From Echinarachnius parma (taxonomy: Eukaryota; Echinodermata; Echinoidea; Clypeasteroida; Echinarachniidae), in assembly GCA_037951105.1 (NCBI GenBank), contig JBAMJV010008219.1, positions 49,842 to 113,841 on the forward strand: DNA of 64,000 nt, given 5' to 3'. The notes beneath the pieces are model-generated. The model was not told the origin of the DNA. It did no database searches and saw only the letters and a program-made list of their open reading frames with translations. The translations under genes and the position numbers were made by a program. Shown piece by piece: positions 1-11,455 of the stretch. Numbering within the stretch: the first letter of the stretch is position 1; every line of letters starts with the position of its first letter.

Positions 1-1542
1 AGATAAAATGTAAAGCAGCCATCACAGATCATGAATAAAATTCAGACAGCCTAGACTTTGTTTTACAACTACAACTACAAACTACAAGTACAATAGAATA
101 GTACAAACAACAAGAAAAGTAAACTTCAATTGTGTATACACATACAGTATACTCACTGTCTCTCACACTCAGTCTCACAAGTCACAAACTTAGAAAAATG
201 CCGACCTAGGCCAATATATATATATCTATAATCATGCCGTGGTATGGGTTAAACAATGGATGTCGATGTCGACAAATTCAATATTTTCTAAGCGCAGAGA
301 CAGTCAAGACGAGTTTAGAACAAACAAATCAAATATCCATCACCAATTTCAATAGGTGGGGCAACATCGAATCTCCAAAACAAGTCTAGCTCCGCGAATG
401 CAGGACGAAATTTCACGCTTATGCGAAGGTCACGTGACACAGCATACAGCTTTCGTAGCTCATTCTAATAATTTTTCGGATTTAGCACCAACTTTGACTC
501 AAAATTTGACACATAGTTTTATTTTTGAGCCCAAATGAATTTGGTGTCAAAATTTGCGCCACGATATTGGCTTTCCAGTGCACATAAAATTTATTTAATC
601 CATGTTTAATATGGGTCAGGATCCAGCAAAGTTTGAGGGCATGCAAAATAATTTTTTTTTCAATAACCCTTCTTTGAAGCAGCATAACTTTGCACAAATA
701 CATCATATTTGGTCAGAAAATGAACGAAATGATACATTGATTATTGCTCTTCAAACTTACCATAACATTGTGTCGGCAGGAATCCCATTTTGTGTTTCAG
801 GCCACCGGTAATCACGACGTGCATATTCCACACATTATCAACATCAACGCTAGAACGCTAGAGGGCGCTATAGGGCGTTGATAATGAACTAGACGTGTTT
901 TTATTCCTCTGCTATTTGGCTGTGAGCGTCGGCTTTCCTCGCGAAAAGGACAAGCAATTGTTTAAAAACAGAATTTCACAGAAAACCGATCATTAAGTAT
1001 GTATCTTCTTTGAAATGCGTATCAATAATGTTTTAGCCATTACACGTCCACCCTCGCGTTTTACTACGACCTGCAGCCCCCATCTGTATGTCGCTGCATA
1101 TGATTCGTGGGGCAATCGTTCCCAATCTACCGTAACATTTTACACCACTGCCAATAAATTAACGCGATCTGCGTTGGCCGCGCTTGACCTCGCAGTAATA
1201 AAACGTATATCACTGGTTCCCTCGACGAGTGACCTCCCCTTTTCTTGAAGTAACGAAACCTTTCCTTTACTACAATTAAAGGCACTTTCACATGGTTGTG
1301 GTTGGGTTAATTTTCAAAGATGTAATATTTCCAGGTTCTCAGCACGACACGTGAGCGCGTGAGTGCGCGCTTGCGTGCGTGCGTGCATGCAATCAAGCGT
1401 TTCATTATTAGTTTAGTTGTATCTAATTGCATATAGTTATTGGCAGCGTATAGGAATGTGTATCAGATTATGCACGTTATTTCAATGGATTTATGTGTAT
1501 GTACAGCGGAACTATCACTGTTCAGCCACGTACGATTTTCTA
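1..1542. other. No gene recognised
   Basis: No domain-bearing ORF is seen; the longest frames are under 80 codons without recognisable motifs. Positions 829-886 hold a small imperfect inverted repeat (ATTATCAAC ... GTTGATAAT) around GAGGGCGCTATAGGGCG. Positions 1350-1390 are a short GTGCG-rich low-complexity stretch. A host regulatory role cannot be excluded. Confidence 0.5.
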
Positions 1543-2537
1543 TACTCCGCAAAAAAAGAAACTGGACACTTGTATAAGTTGAACTATTTCATATTAAAGT
1601 ACGATAAAGTGTAGATTATCATATATCAAATTAAAGGGAATTTAGTCCTCTGCAGGCAGGGTATAAATTAAAGGTGTAATCGTTCATGCATGAAATGCCA
1701 TGGTCAATTAACAATAGCAAGGTCTGTTTTCAAAAATAGCAAAAACAATGGAGGACCACACCATTCGACTGAAATGATCAGGATGATAGTAAGCGTTTTA
1801 CTTAAAACAAGATGTGCGGGGCAAGTAAATTATGACATTATTTAACTTTATTGTTATGAACAAACTCTGAAAATACAAATTTGTCAATAAAACAGGACCA
1901 GGTTATGAGAGCATCATCATACTGGTCAGTATTATAGAGGCATGAAGCTTGTCTGTTTGAGTGTGTCCCCTGCAATTTTAACCATATTTACCTATAGAGA
2001 AATGTCTGCCCAACTGTTTGACCAATGGTGACATCAGGTTTTGAAGATCTTTGGACTACGGTAAAATTCTTGAGAAGAATTTATACCATTTTTCATGCTG
2101 AAATAAGGGCACAAACTGTGGTTTCGACTAATAAAACCTTTGCCATGGAATTCCCCATTTTGTTACTTTTGGATGAAAATAAAACCTATAATGTTCACAA
2201 TTTGTCTTCATTCATACTTTTTATTGAGATGAAGATAGAAAAGGTCACATTTGTATTAAAAAATTATGTCATGTCATAAACATAGCGTTTTATATTATGC
2301 TTATCAACATTTATATGGTTGAGTGGATGTTCCATTTTTGCTATTTTTGAAAACAGACCTTGCTGTGGTTAATTGACCGTGACAAGTCATGCATGAATGA
2401 TTTCATCTTGAGTTCATGCTAATATTGAAGAGGGTCGTTTTATCTTTAATTTGATATACAATATCATATATTTTATCGTAAATGAATATGAAATATTTGG
2501 TCTTATACAAGTGTCCAGTTTCTTTTTTTGCGGAGTA
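1543..2537. mobile_element. TA-flanked element with ~210-bp inverted repeats
   Basis: The sequence TACTCCGCAAAAAAAGAAAC at 1543 is mirrored by its reverse complement ending at 2537. The arms continue inward for about 210 bp (1543-1760 and 2330-2537), including GGTCTGTTTTCAAAAATAGC at 1721 and its complement near 2345. TA at both ends fits a Tc1/mariner-type target duplication. The roughly 570-bp centre has no recognisable transposase, only an 84-codon frame (2025-2279) without motifs, so the element is non-autonomous. Arm mismatches of about 10 percent suggest moderate age. The superfamily is inferred only from the TA flanks and terminal repeats. Confidence 0.75.
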
Positions 2538-3726
2538 CATGCATTTGTTGAATGTATTCATCAATATAGAATGTAATCGTTACAATAGAAATAACTCTGT
2601 TCTGGAAAATTGTACACGGCATTTTCCTTTAAAACACAGTTACTTACTATACCCTGTAATTATGTTCCTTTTAGTGTGCTAGCATGGTTACCAGCCGCTT
2701 TGACTTATTTTCTTTTGCGCTACGTATAACGCGTGTTTATTGTATTCATTCGGCCCTTCGATAATCTGAATTCTGAAGATAATATAAATGCATGGCGAGA
2801 TTGGAGGTAGGCTACACTGCAACGTACGGGACACGGTTCATTCACCCTGCTAGTATTAGACCTGATGTACTAAAATATTGTTTTACATGAGTGTATCATT
2901 GAGAAGAAATACAATACTGCCTTGAAGCAAGGTCAGGTGGAGATTTGTTTCAACCCAGCCATCGCCTTGTGAGATTATTGTGTTTCATTCTCTTAATGCC
3001 TCGTGCCATCAATCACCGCGTGTACACTCCACGGACTTGATGTTCCAATTGCGCATCGTTAACCCTTCGCGTGTTTCTGTTCGCTGCTTCACAAGGTTGT
3101 ATTACATGTGTTTAACAGTGCAATACACGATCGTAAACGTGTCAAAGTGGGGATCAGTGAACATCGCTTTGAGAGTAAATTTGAACCGGTCGTATAGGGT
3201 CTAGGTCGGTTTATATTTCACATCCATTTACGAGTTGACCCTAATAACCCTCAAAAAGGCCAACTGAAGATTTAACTCTACAGGTAAAAATCGAATACAA
3301 AATAACTGCACAGACCTGTTGTTTATTGTGTCAGCAGCACGTAATATATAGAGGATTCAGACACGGAATTAAACCTTCCCTCAATACCATATATTTGTGT
3401 CACAACAACAACCTAAATACATGATTACTATATCCCGTTAAACTGTTTCGTACAATTGGTAATTCAAATCCAAATCATGGAAATAAATTGTCGCAGCAAT
3501 CTGTTTAACACCATCTATACATAACAAATTTTGAATGGTTGACGAGGGTCTATATTTTTATTACAAGATGATAAATATAAAAATGAGTGTATTTTGGTAC
3601 AATCTGGTCAAAATATTGTTGTTATTGAGCTTGATTAATAACCTTTCACTTGGTGAAATTGATACACTACAATTCAGCATTAAAATAGGTAACCTCCAGA
3701 AAGAAAGATGCTTGTATTACATTTGA
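2538..3726. other. No gene recognised
   Basis: AT-rich single-copy-looking DNA. Short frames (for example 2980-3204 and 3535-3726 on the plus strand) have no recognisable domain. I see no repeat structure. Confidence 0.45.
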
Positions 3727-4480
3727 TTAAAGTGATCCATTAACCAGTCAGGACCACTTTCGCAAAACCGCTATCGGCCAAAATAGCGGAAAAGCACTAT
3801 TCCGCGGTTATCACGTGACACGCAGTAATATGCGTCATTTTCGGTTCCACGTGTTGTGGCAATGGGGATATTTGTGCAACGACTACATTCAATTAAACTA
3901 CATTTATTTTCGCCCAATGTTCTGGACAGATTATCTAAATAGTAAATGTGTAGCATCCTTGATAATTAAACTAATGGTGTGTAGTTTGTCTAAATGATCT
4001 GGCCAAAACATTTTAAGAAAATCTTGCTCGATTATGCGGGTTCGTTTTTCAAATAAACGGTTGATTCGCGCATAGACTTACGCGACAGGTGTTTGATGCC
4101 GTACGAAGCCGCATATATGTAAAACACAGCTGTACACAATTCTATTTTGTTTCGATCACCGATAGTATCGCATGGTACTATCGCCACGATATATGCGCCA
4201 TTTAGCGACATTGATTGGAGAATAGTGGGAAACCGATATTTTCACGATAGTGGAAAAGCGAAAGTGGTCCTGACTGTTAACTTTACAATTTGTTTTTCTT
4301 CCAAAAGTACTATTTCAGACTTCAATCATATACAAAATTATTTTTAAGGTTCTTGAGAATGATATGTGAGATTCTCATTAAATAGACTAATGTTTACCGA
4401 CTGCGAAAACAGAGAAAATCTATGCCTGGTTTTATTCCGATCGTTTGCGTGAAGTACACGAATTCGAATACTATAATTGT
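3727..4480 (-). mobile_element. T3-family TTAA element, interrupted
   Basis: It starts TTAA-AGTGATCCATTAAC at 3727, the same terminus as complete copies at 27698 and 48484. The terminus is split at 3744 by a CAG...CTG element. T3 sequence resumes at 4277 with TTAACTTTACAATTTG and runs through the family segments AGACTTCAATCATATACA and GAATTCGAATACT. It breaks off near 4480. More T3-like interior follows inside the palindromic region at 4790-5060, so this copy was further rearranged. It has no coding capacity. Confidence 0.7.
3745..4276. mobile_element. hAT-like element, 5-bp duplication TTAAC
   Basis: Terminal inverted repeats CAGTCAGGACCACTTTCGC (3745) and its complement (ending 4276) are flanked on both sides by TTAAC (3740-3744 and 4277-4281). 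Removing the element and one TTAAC restores the uninterrupted T3 terminus seen in other copies, which proves the boundaries. CAG...CTG ends suggest hAT. A 5-bp duplication fits the hAT5 subgroup, though TTAA-targeting piggyBac or Kolobok is an alternative if one C is assigned to the element. The 532-bp length has no transposase ORF, so it is non-autonomous. Confidence 0.75.
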
Positions 4481-4499
4481 TAAATGGTGAATGGTAAAT

Positions 4500-5110
4500 T
4501 CATAAATTAACAAAGTAGTTTATATTTGACTAGGTTTATTTTACGTCTAAGTACTCCATATCGCCTCAAATTTAACCAAAATCACTTGGAGCGTTCACAC
4601 TTCTCTTGGCTGGGTTTTGGTTCAGTCAGTTTTTAGTCAGTTCGCTGGGTGTAGGTTCAGTCAGTTTTTAGTCAGTTGGCTGGGTATAGGTTTAGTCAGT
4701 TTTTAGTAAGTTGGCTGGGTATAGGTTTAGTCAGTTTTTTTCAGTTGGCTGGGGATAGGTTATAAGTCAGTTATATGGGCGATTGCGTATACGAATTCGG
4801 ATAATATTGACTACGGTAGAAAGCATCCATTCAAGCGTTCGAAGTAAATCTCAATAATCAGGAAGACATTGAAAGAAAAGAAAAAAACTGACTAAACCTA
4901 TCCCCAGCCAACTGACAAAAAACTGACTAAACCTATACCCAGCCAACTGACTAAAAACTGACTAAACCTAAACCCAGCCAACTGACTTCATTCTTTTGTT
5001 ACCATAACCCAAACAACAAGGTACAAGAGAAGTGTGAACGCTCCAAGTGATTTTGGTAACATTTCAGGCGGTATGGAGTACTTATAAACTACTTTGTTGT
5101 TTATGAATTG
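4500..5110. mobile_element. Fold-back palindrome with tandem repeats in the loop arms
   Basis: The left arm (about 4500-4607) and right arm (about 5023-5110) are imperfect reverse complements, sharing ATCACTTGGAGCGTTCACAC on the left. Between them, a unit of about 38 bp (GGCTGGGTATAGGTTTAGTC plus TTTTTAGTCAGTT) repeats about four times at 4607-4770. It recurs in inverted orientation about three times at 4886-4988. The middle (4790-4870) is T3-family interior sequence. The structure would fold into a long hairpin and looks like a fold-back derivative of a T3 copy. Confidence 0.65.
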
Positions 5111-5115
5111 ATTGC

Positions 5116-5676
5116 TTAAAGGGATAATTGAGTTTTGGTAGAGAGAGTACAGTTTTAGTCAAACTTAATTTTAGTAACCAAAACCTGCACCATTACATTA
5201 CAAACTAATAATTATAACTCCACCATGCTCAAAAGGAATACCAAAACTACAAACGACTAAGTAAAAAGCCTGTTATCATTTTTAAAAAGAGCTGTTTAAA
5301 CTAAGGAGGGCGCTTTCAAAAAACGCATTTGTTTAAACCATTTTAAATAAAATATTGTGCATGTGATGTTTTGTTGAAATAGTGATTAGATAGAGAGATA
5401 ATCAACAACTAACTAAAAACCTCTTTTGAAAATTTTGGAAGGAAGCATTTTAAAACGAATTTTAACGGCTGGTTCAAAATTATCGAATACTTGTGGGGCC
5501 CCACATTTATTACAAATGGTTATGTTTATGGATATTTCAGCCGTTTCTGAACCGATTTTGATCAAATAAAGTTTATTCTGCCATTAAAATTGTACGCTCT
5601 TTCAAATTTGACACGCAGTTTTTCATTATCTCACAAACAAATTATTTTGTGAAGCGCCCTCTCTACCAAAACTCAA
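5116..5676. mobile_element. T2-family TTAA element, 5' part (split by retrotransposon)
   Basis: It begins TTAA-AGGGATAATTGAGTTTTG at 5116. Its far end reads CTCTACCAAAACTCAA at 5661-5676, the complement of its start, but stops abruptly at the retrotransposon tail. The missing terminus TATCCCTTTAAG lies at 13143. It is related to copies at 39986-40520 and 46072-46580 (shared GGTAGAGA, GCGCCCTC and AATCGAC segments). No transposase ORF is visible. Confidence 0.8.
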
Positions 5677-5699
5677 CAATGTTCAATGTTCAATGTTCA
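5677..5699 (-). repeat. Retrotransposon 3' tail, (AACATTG)3
   Basis: On the plus strand the 7-bp unit CAATGTT is repeated three times at the junction with T2 DNA. In sense orientation the element ends in AACATTG repeats instead of poly(A). Short tandem 3' tails of this type are typical of CR1- and L2-group LINEs and serve as the reverse-transcription start. Confidence 0.75.
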
Positions 5700-6537
5700 A
5701 TTTTATTTCATTTTCAACATGAAGGTACATATATTTACAATGAATAATTCACAACAACATTTGTGAAAGTATAAACAATAAATTATAAACATTGGCAATC
5801 AAAATGTATGTTGATATAATAATTGATTAAAATATAATGAATTAAGATACTACGAAATTTTTATATTTTTAAACAAGGTACAATTCAATTTTGACATTTA
5901 GAAATAATCATATTATAAAAGCGGAAACAGAAAGTAAACGAATGTTGCTGTATGTTTAAATTTCAAGTGAAAATGGAGGGATCCACTAAAAAGCATGGCT
6001 TGTAGAATGTGGAATCCCTCAAAAATTAATGTTTTACAAAGTAATGAAAGTATCAAATACGGAAAAAAATACGAAAAATCAAATACGGAAAAATTGTGAA
6101 TAATAGAAAAAAAAACAAAAAAACAAACAAGATAGCAAATATTATACAGTGTAGTATTACAAAAAAATGTAATTATTACAAAACTGTTTGATAAGAATTC
6201 AAAATAGTGTTGTGCCTACGGAGACTACTGAAGAGAACATGAATGTATGAACAAATAAGACGCAGTGTGGAAGCATACATGAACAAGAAGATGCTGTACA
6301 AAAGATAATGAAAATATAGAAAATATGAATGGATTGAGAAGGTATGGAATGAGAAGGTATGGACCTGCAAGACTAAAAGAAAATGTATAAAATAAAATAA
6401 AAACAAAAATTTCATACAAATTAAGAGAATAAGAAATATTATTTCATTAAAATAGCGGCGCAATTTCCAGAATAAGCAACAATAATAATAATGAAAGGTT
6501 TTTTACGATGACCCTTTTTCATTACCAAACAATTAAG
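5700..6537 (-). other. Retrotransposon 3' UTR
   Basis: 838 nt follow the ORF2 stop. It is AT-rich and contains only low-complexity frames (for example 6176-6463 on the minus strand, Phe/Leu/Ile-rich), which I take as spurious. No second domain such as RNase H or esterase is seen. Confidence 0.65.
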
Positions 6538-9500
6538 TTAACTAGTACCATAACGTTGTAATAAATATAATTTAAGTTTTCTTTTGAAAGAATTAAGTGA
6601 AGGTACATTTTTCATACCTATATCAAGAGTGTTCCAAAATTTAGGACCATCATAAATAAACGTATTCTGAGCTAATAAAGTTCTTAAAAGGGGTAAATGA
6701 AATTCATTTGACTGTCTAGTTGGGTAATTATGAACCGATTGATTTTTAAAAAACATAAAATCAAAAGCTGAAGGTAATGAATTATTATCATATTTATACA
6801 TAAATTGACCTAATTGGTATAAGTACAAGTCATTAATTTTTAATAATTTATTATTAAAAAATAAAGGGTCTGTATGGGAGCGTGCAGTGGAATCACAAAT
6901 AATACGAATAATCCTTTTTTGTAACAATAATAGCCTATCTAAAAACAATTGATGCGTGTTCCCCCAAGCAAGAAGGCCATAGTTTAAGTACGGCAATATT
7001 AAAGATGAGTATAACATAAACAAAGAATTCATTGGGAGACAAGTTTTTAACCGTTTTATAACTCCAATATTACGCGAAATAGTTTTACAAATGCTATCAA
7101 TGTGACATTTCCATGAAAGTTTATTATCAACAATTACTCCCAAAAATTTAATAGAAGGCACATTTTCCAATACATTATTATCAAAAACAATATTTGAGGG
7201 CAAAGAATCTATTGATTTACTAAAAAGCATAAATTTAGTTTTCTGAAAATTTAAAGATAATTTATTAGCTCTTATCCACTGGGAAATCTTAAATAACTCA
7301 ATATTAATCGTTTCTACTAGAATATGTGGATTTCTGTGAGAAAAAAATAAATTAGTGTCATCAGCAAATAGTATGAATGACAATATATCGGAAGATTTAC
7401 AAAAATCATTTATATAAATAATAAATAAAAGTGGACCCAATAAGCTTCCTTGGGGAACGCCGCAAGTGACATAACGAAATTCGGAATTAACATCATTTAA
7501 AGAAACATACTGCTTTCTATTAGAAAGATAGCTCCGGAACCACTCCAAGGCCTTCCCACGTATACCATAATGAGAAAGTTTATAGAGTAAAATATTGTGG
7601 TTAATCGTGTCGAAGGCCTTGGAGAAGTCAAGGAAAATTCCTACTGTGTGTAATGATTTATCAATAGCATGTGCCACCTTATCTACAAAAGACAATAAAG
7701 CATGAATTGTGCTATGTTTTTCCCTGAATCCAAATTGAAAGTTAGAAAAAATATCATTATTCTTAAAGAAAGAAATAGTACGAGTATATATAATTTTTTC
7801 TAAAACTTTAGAAAGTGTGGACAACAAAGAAATTGGACGATAATTACTAACATCTAGTTTGTCACCTTTCTTAAAGAGGGGGACGACCTTAGCAATTTTC
7901 ATTATATCCGGGACTTGACCATTTAATAAAGATAAATTAAAAATATGAACGAGAGGATCAACTATAGAAACAATAATACCTTTTAATAAAAAGTTATTTA
8001 CACCATCGTAGCCTGAACTTTTCTTATTATCTAAATTAGAGACTATATCCAAAATCTCATTTTTATGAATAGGTACAAAAAAAATCGAATCAGGATTGGG
8101 AGTACTTAAAAAATCAACAAAATGTTTATCTGAAGCAGGAATATTTTGAGCAAGATTTTCTCCAATTGAAGAAAAGTATATATTAAAAATATTACTTATA
8201 TTACCAGGATCATCAACCATCACATTATCCTGTCGAATTCTAGTTATATTTGATTTATTTTTATTTAAATTCATTGCTTGTTTAATAATCTTCCAAGTTG
8301 TTTGCATGTCATTTTTAGATAATTCTAATCGATTAACAAAATACCTTCTTTTTTCCAAACGTATGAGTTTAATAAGTATATTTTTATAAGAAGTATATTT
8401 TAATTTAAGTTTATCAGTACCTTTTAGTTTATATTTATAATACAAGTTATTTTTTCTATTTATCGATCGTAATAAAGATTTAGAGATCCATGGGAGTCTT
8501 GGAGACGTTTTATAATTACAAGATTTATCTCTTTGTTGTGGGATATCAATATCTAATTGACAATTAAAAATATTTAAAAATATATCGTAAGATGAATTTA
8601 CATCATCATTATCGTACACAGCAGACCAATCAGTATTATCCAGACTAGCGCCAAGACGTGCTACATTATCATGCGTTACTTTACGAATTAAACGGGGAGG
8701 GCCACCAATTTTTACCACTGGAGCTACATTATATTGGGTTAAAATGGGATAATGGTCAGTAATATCAGAAAGAACAATATAAGAATTCGGGTGAGGTATA
8801 ACATTACTAAAAATATTATCAATAAGGGTGGCAGAAGAATCTGCAACACGAGTGGGTTTAGAAACAAGAGGGAGAAAAGAGGCCGACAAGAATATTTCAA
8901 GAAATTCATGTGACACATTATTATCAGCATGTTTCAATAAATTTATATTATAATCTCCCATTAAAAAGCAATCTTTATTCTCAAAAAGGGGGTTCTTAAT
9001 TAAGTCAGTTACATAAATTAAAAAATCTTTTAAACTAGAATTTGGAGGTCGATAAATAACACCAACTAATATATTTTTATGACCCGGTATTATAATTTCA
9101 ATGAATAGGGACTCTATTAAATCGTTAATTAATGAAATATTTTCATGAACTACATAATTATACCGTTTTAATACATACATAGCTACACCACCTCCTAATC
9201 GATCTTGTCTATTTTTATAAACAAACTCATAATCATTAAGGGCATGTGATGAATCTACATCTTGAGTTAACCAAGTTTCAGTCAAACCAATTATAGAGAG
9301 GGGTGTTTGAGAGGGGACATCTAACAATAATTGCAAATCATCAAAATGTTTATTTAAGCTTCTAATATTCAAATGTAATAGCGAAAAAATATCATTACTA
9401 TAATCTTTGACCACATCATGAAACTGTTTGTTTGTTATATAACTAGTGAGAGCTTCTGCTGCTGGGTCATCAAAATGAAAATCGAGGTTTAATTCCTCTG

Positions 9501-9651
9501 ATAAAGCATTAAAAGTATCACCCACAGAAGCATCATATTGTCCCACTGGATCATTATTAATATCAATATTTCCTAAAGCAGGTCTTAATAAATCAAAAAG
9601 GTCATCGTTATTTAATGAATTGAATGGAACGTGGTTATTTAAGTTAGCCAT
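6538..9651 (-). CDS. ORF2: endonuclease and reverse transcriptase of non-LTR retrotransposon
   Basis: A 1,037-residue replication protein that nicks target DNA and reverse-transcribes element RNA at the nick. An endonuclease/exonuclease/phosphatase domain spans about 88-305: HLNIRSLN (93-100), TETW with Glu125, GDYNINLL (232-239) and SDITDHYPI (295-303). The reverse transcriptase spans about 525-800: YRPISLLS (604), FLDFSKAFD with Asp675 (673-681), GVPQGSLLGPLLF (731-743) and FADDTNLFF with Asp764/Asp765 (762-770). A thumb and C-terminal region follows, with SWKCH near 846. All expected catalytic residues are present and there are no stops or frameshifts. No RNase H is visible. The ATG overlaps the stop of a 134-codon frame upstream (ATGGCTAA), which could matter for reinitiation. 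The family is sure; the clade (CR1/L2/Daphne/Jockey group) is inferred from motif style. Confidence 0.95.
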   Translation of the reverse strand: MANLNNHVPFNSLNNDDLFDLLRPALGNIDINNDPVGQYDASVGDTFNALSEELNLDFHFDDPAAEALTSYITNKQFHDVVKDYSNDIFSLLHLNIRSLNKHFDDLQLLLDVPSQTPLSIIGLTETWLTQDVDSSHALNDYEFVYKNRQDRLGGGVAMYVLKRYNYVVHENISLINDLIESLFIEIIIPGHKNILVGVIYRPPNSSLKDFLIYVTDLIKNPLFENKDCFLMGDYNINLLKHADNNVSHEFLEIFLSASFLPLVSKPTRVADSSATLIDNIFSNVIPHPNSYIVLSDITDHYPILTQYNVAPVVKIGGPPRLIRKVTHDNVARLGASLDNTDWSAVYDNDDVNSSYDIFLNIFNCQLDIDIPQQRDKSCNYKTSPRLPWISKSLLRSINRKNNLYYKYKLKGTDKLKLKYTSYKNILIKLIRLEKRRYFVNRLELSKNDMQTTWKIIKQAMNLNKNKSNITRIRQDNVMVDDPGNISNIFNIYFSSIGENLAQNIPASDKHFVDFLSTPNPDSIFFVPIHKNEILDIVSNLDNKKSSGYDGVNNFLLKGIIVSIVDPLVHIFNLSLLNGQVPDIMKIAKVVPLFKKGDKLDVSNYRPISLLSTLSKVLEKIIYTRTISFFKNNDIFSNFQFGFREKHSTIHALLSFVDKVAHAIDKSLHTVGIFLDFSKAFDTINHNILLYKLSHYGIRGKALEWFRSYLSNRKQYVSLNDVNSEFRYVTCGVPQGSLLGPLLFIIYINDFCKSSDILSFILFADDTNLFFSHRNPHILVETINIELFKISQWIRANKLSLNFQKTKFMLFSKSIDSLPSNIVFDNNVLENVPSIKFLGVIVDNKLSWKCHIDSICKTISRNIGVIKRLKTCLPMNSLFMLYSSLILPYLNYGLLAWGNTHQLFLDRLLLLQKRIIRIICDSTARSHTDPLFFNNKLLKINDLYLYQLGQFMYKYDNNSLPSAFDFMFFKNQSVHNYPTRQSNEFHLPLLRTLLAQNTFIYDGPKFWNTLDIGMKNVPSLNSFKRKLKLYLLQRYGTS

Positions 9652-10170
9652 TTAATAACAAAAACCATATCCCAAACAGGATGAACGTAAGTACAAAAGT
9701 TTCTAAATAATAATAGAGTGTACATTTTTGCGCTTTTGCATGACAAAAAGATCCGGTCCAAATCGGAGAAGACAGTGAGGAATGCATAGAATGGTCAGTA
9801 GAGTACAACAGTAAAAACAAGGTGATGGAAATACCTACATGTGGACAGAATTGAAGGAATACACATGAACAATTACACGAAAAGAACACGGGAGAGGTCT
9901 CCGTAGGCAACACAGACAAAGTCAGTTGGGCAGTCGGACTACGAGAACGCAACATTACTGGATGAGTCAAACGAGATCCCTGCATATAACAATTATAAAC
10001 AAATAAATCTCTGGTAAGAAATAGTGGGATATAGTAAGGCTGAAACAAGAAAAGTGAATAACAAGTGAAAATAAGAATTAAAAAGAATTAAAAAGACATG
10101 AGCGACAGAGCTATACTATAAAGAAACATGGCGAATAGCAAAGATACAAATATATAATTATAGAAGTACA

Positions 10171-10690
10171 TGATATATAGATAGAACGCGGTGACAACCC
10201 AGGACTGAATCATATTGAACTTGAATAAGGCAATTTGAAAACCGTATAAATAAATGTTAGCGAAAAACTGTCGAATAACTGTCGAATTGGGTCAGTGCAC
10301 CCGGGTCGCACCGTGTCTACCTGTACATGTGGAGGATAATCTGTACAATTAATGGAGGAAACAGATAAGGGGGAATACGGATCTGTATAAAATAGTTATT
10401 TAGCTGTATAACTTGAGAAATACCAATTTAAATAGAACATACACGATAAATAAGTAGGACGCGGTGAACGGCCCGGGATCGAATCATTGGGTAGTATTTA
10501 AACATGAATAATATAAAGAAAATCCTATACACAATGTCAGCGAACAGAGAATTTGTAGAATTGAGTCAATGATTCCCAGTCGTACCGTGGTCTACTTGTA
10601 CAAAAGAGGATAACACAAGGGTAAAAGCGGATCAGGATTAAGGGGCCTATACAAAAGGGTTATTTAGCTGCATAACATGGAAAATACTGA
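10171..10690 (-). repeat. Diverged tandem duplication in inter-ORF spacer
   Basis: Copy 1 (about 10171-10428) and copy 2 (about 10440-10690) share ordered blocks: ACGCGGTGA, GAATCAT, GTCAGCGAA or GTTAGCGAA, GAATTG(G)GTCA, CGCACCGTG or CGTACCGTG, CTACxTGTAC, AGGATAA and GTTATTTAGCTG. The offset is about 273 bp. Divergence is high, around a third of sites by eye, so the duplication is old or under weak constraint. Confidence 0.7.
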
Positions 10691-11455
10691 ACGGTTACAA
10701 ATAGAGCGCTTAAACAAATGTAGCACGTGTGAATTCAACCAGAAAAAGTAAACAAACATATACGCATATAATATAAACACGTGTATAAAAGAGAAGTTGG
10801 TTGATGGTAGAAAGAAAATCAAACAGACGAAAAGGAAGCATAAATCAAGCATTTAGATGTTTGCATACACGTATGTGAATATAACACAGTTGAGGTAAAT
10901 AAGGTAAATTTGTGGCATAAAAGCAATCATGCATAATGTGCTGAACAAATTGTAAATTGTCGAAGGTGAAAATGGTGATTGCAGACAATTGAACAACAAA
11001 TAAGTTAAAATGTGAGGCAGTAATAGGTTTGCCATATAAAGTCATCACATAATACAAGATTAATAATAGAAGCCTACATTATATTGAATCAGGAAGTTAT
11101 AACAGTAGAACAGAGCATCGATAATCGTGCAGACAATTATAGAGATCAATGCAAAAAGAGTATGAGCGAATTCACCAAAAAAGAAAAGAAAAAAAAGAAG
11201 AAAAAAAAAGAGCATGCACTATAAAAACACAAATATAAAAGAAACACGAAATTCAAGAACAAGTTTATAAAGGGTATAGTCAGTAGCAAAAGAAGCAATA
11301 CAAAATAAACCAAGCAGAACAAGAATAAAAGCACAAAAGGAGAGATAGACAGGATATGAAAATGAATATAATAAGTGGAACATAAACATCAGTCAGGTTG
11401 CCATAGGTCCTTTTTCTAAAATAATAAAATGACATATGAAAAGCAATAGTTAGCA

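Noticed and set aside
6176-6463. 95-codon Phe/Leu/Ile-rich frame in the LINE 3' UTR
   Set aside because: Low complexity with no domain; typical of AT-rich UTR.
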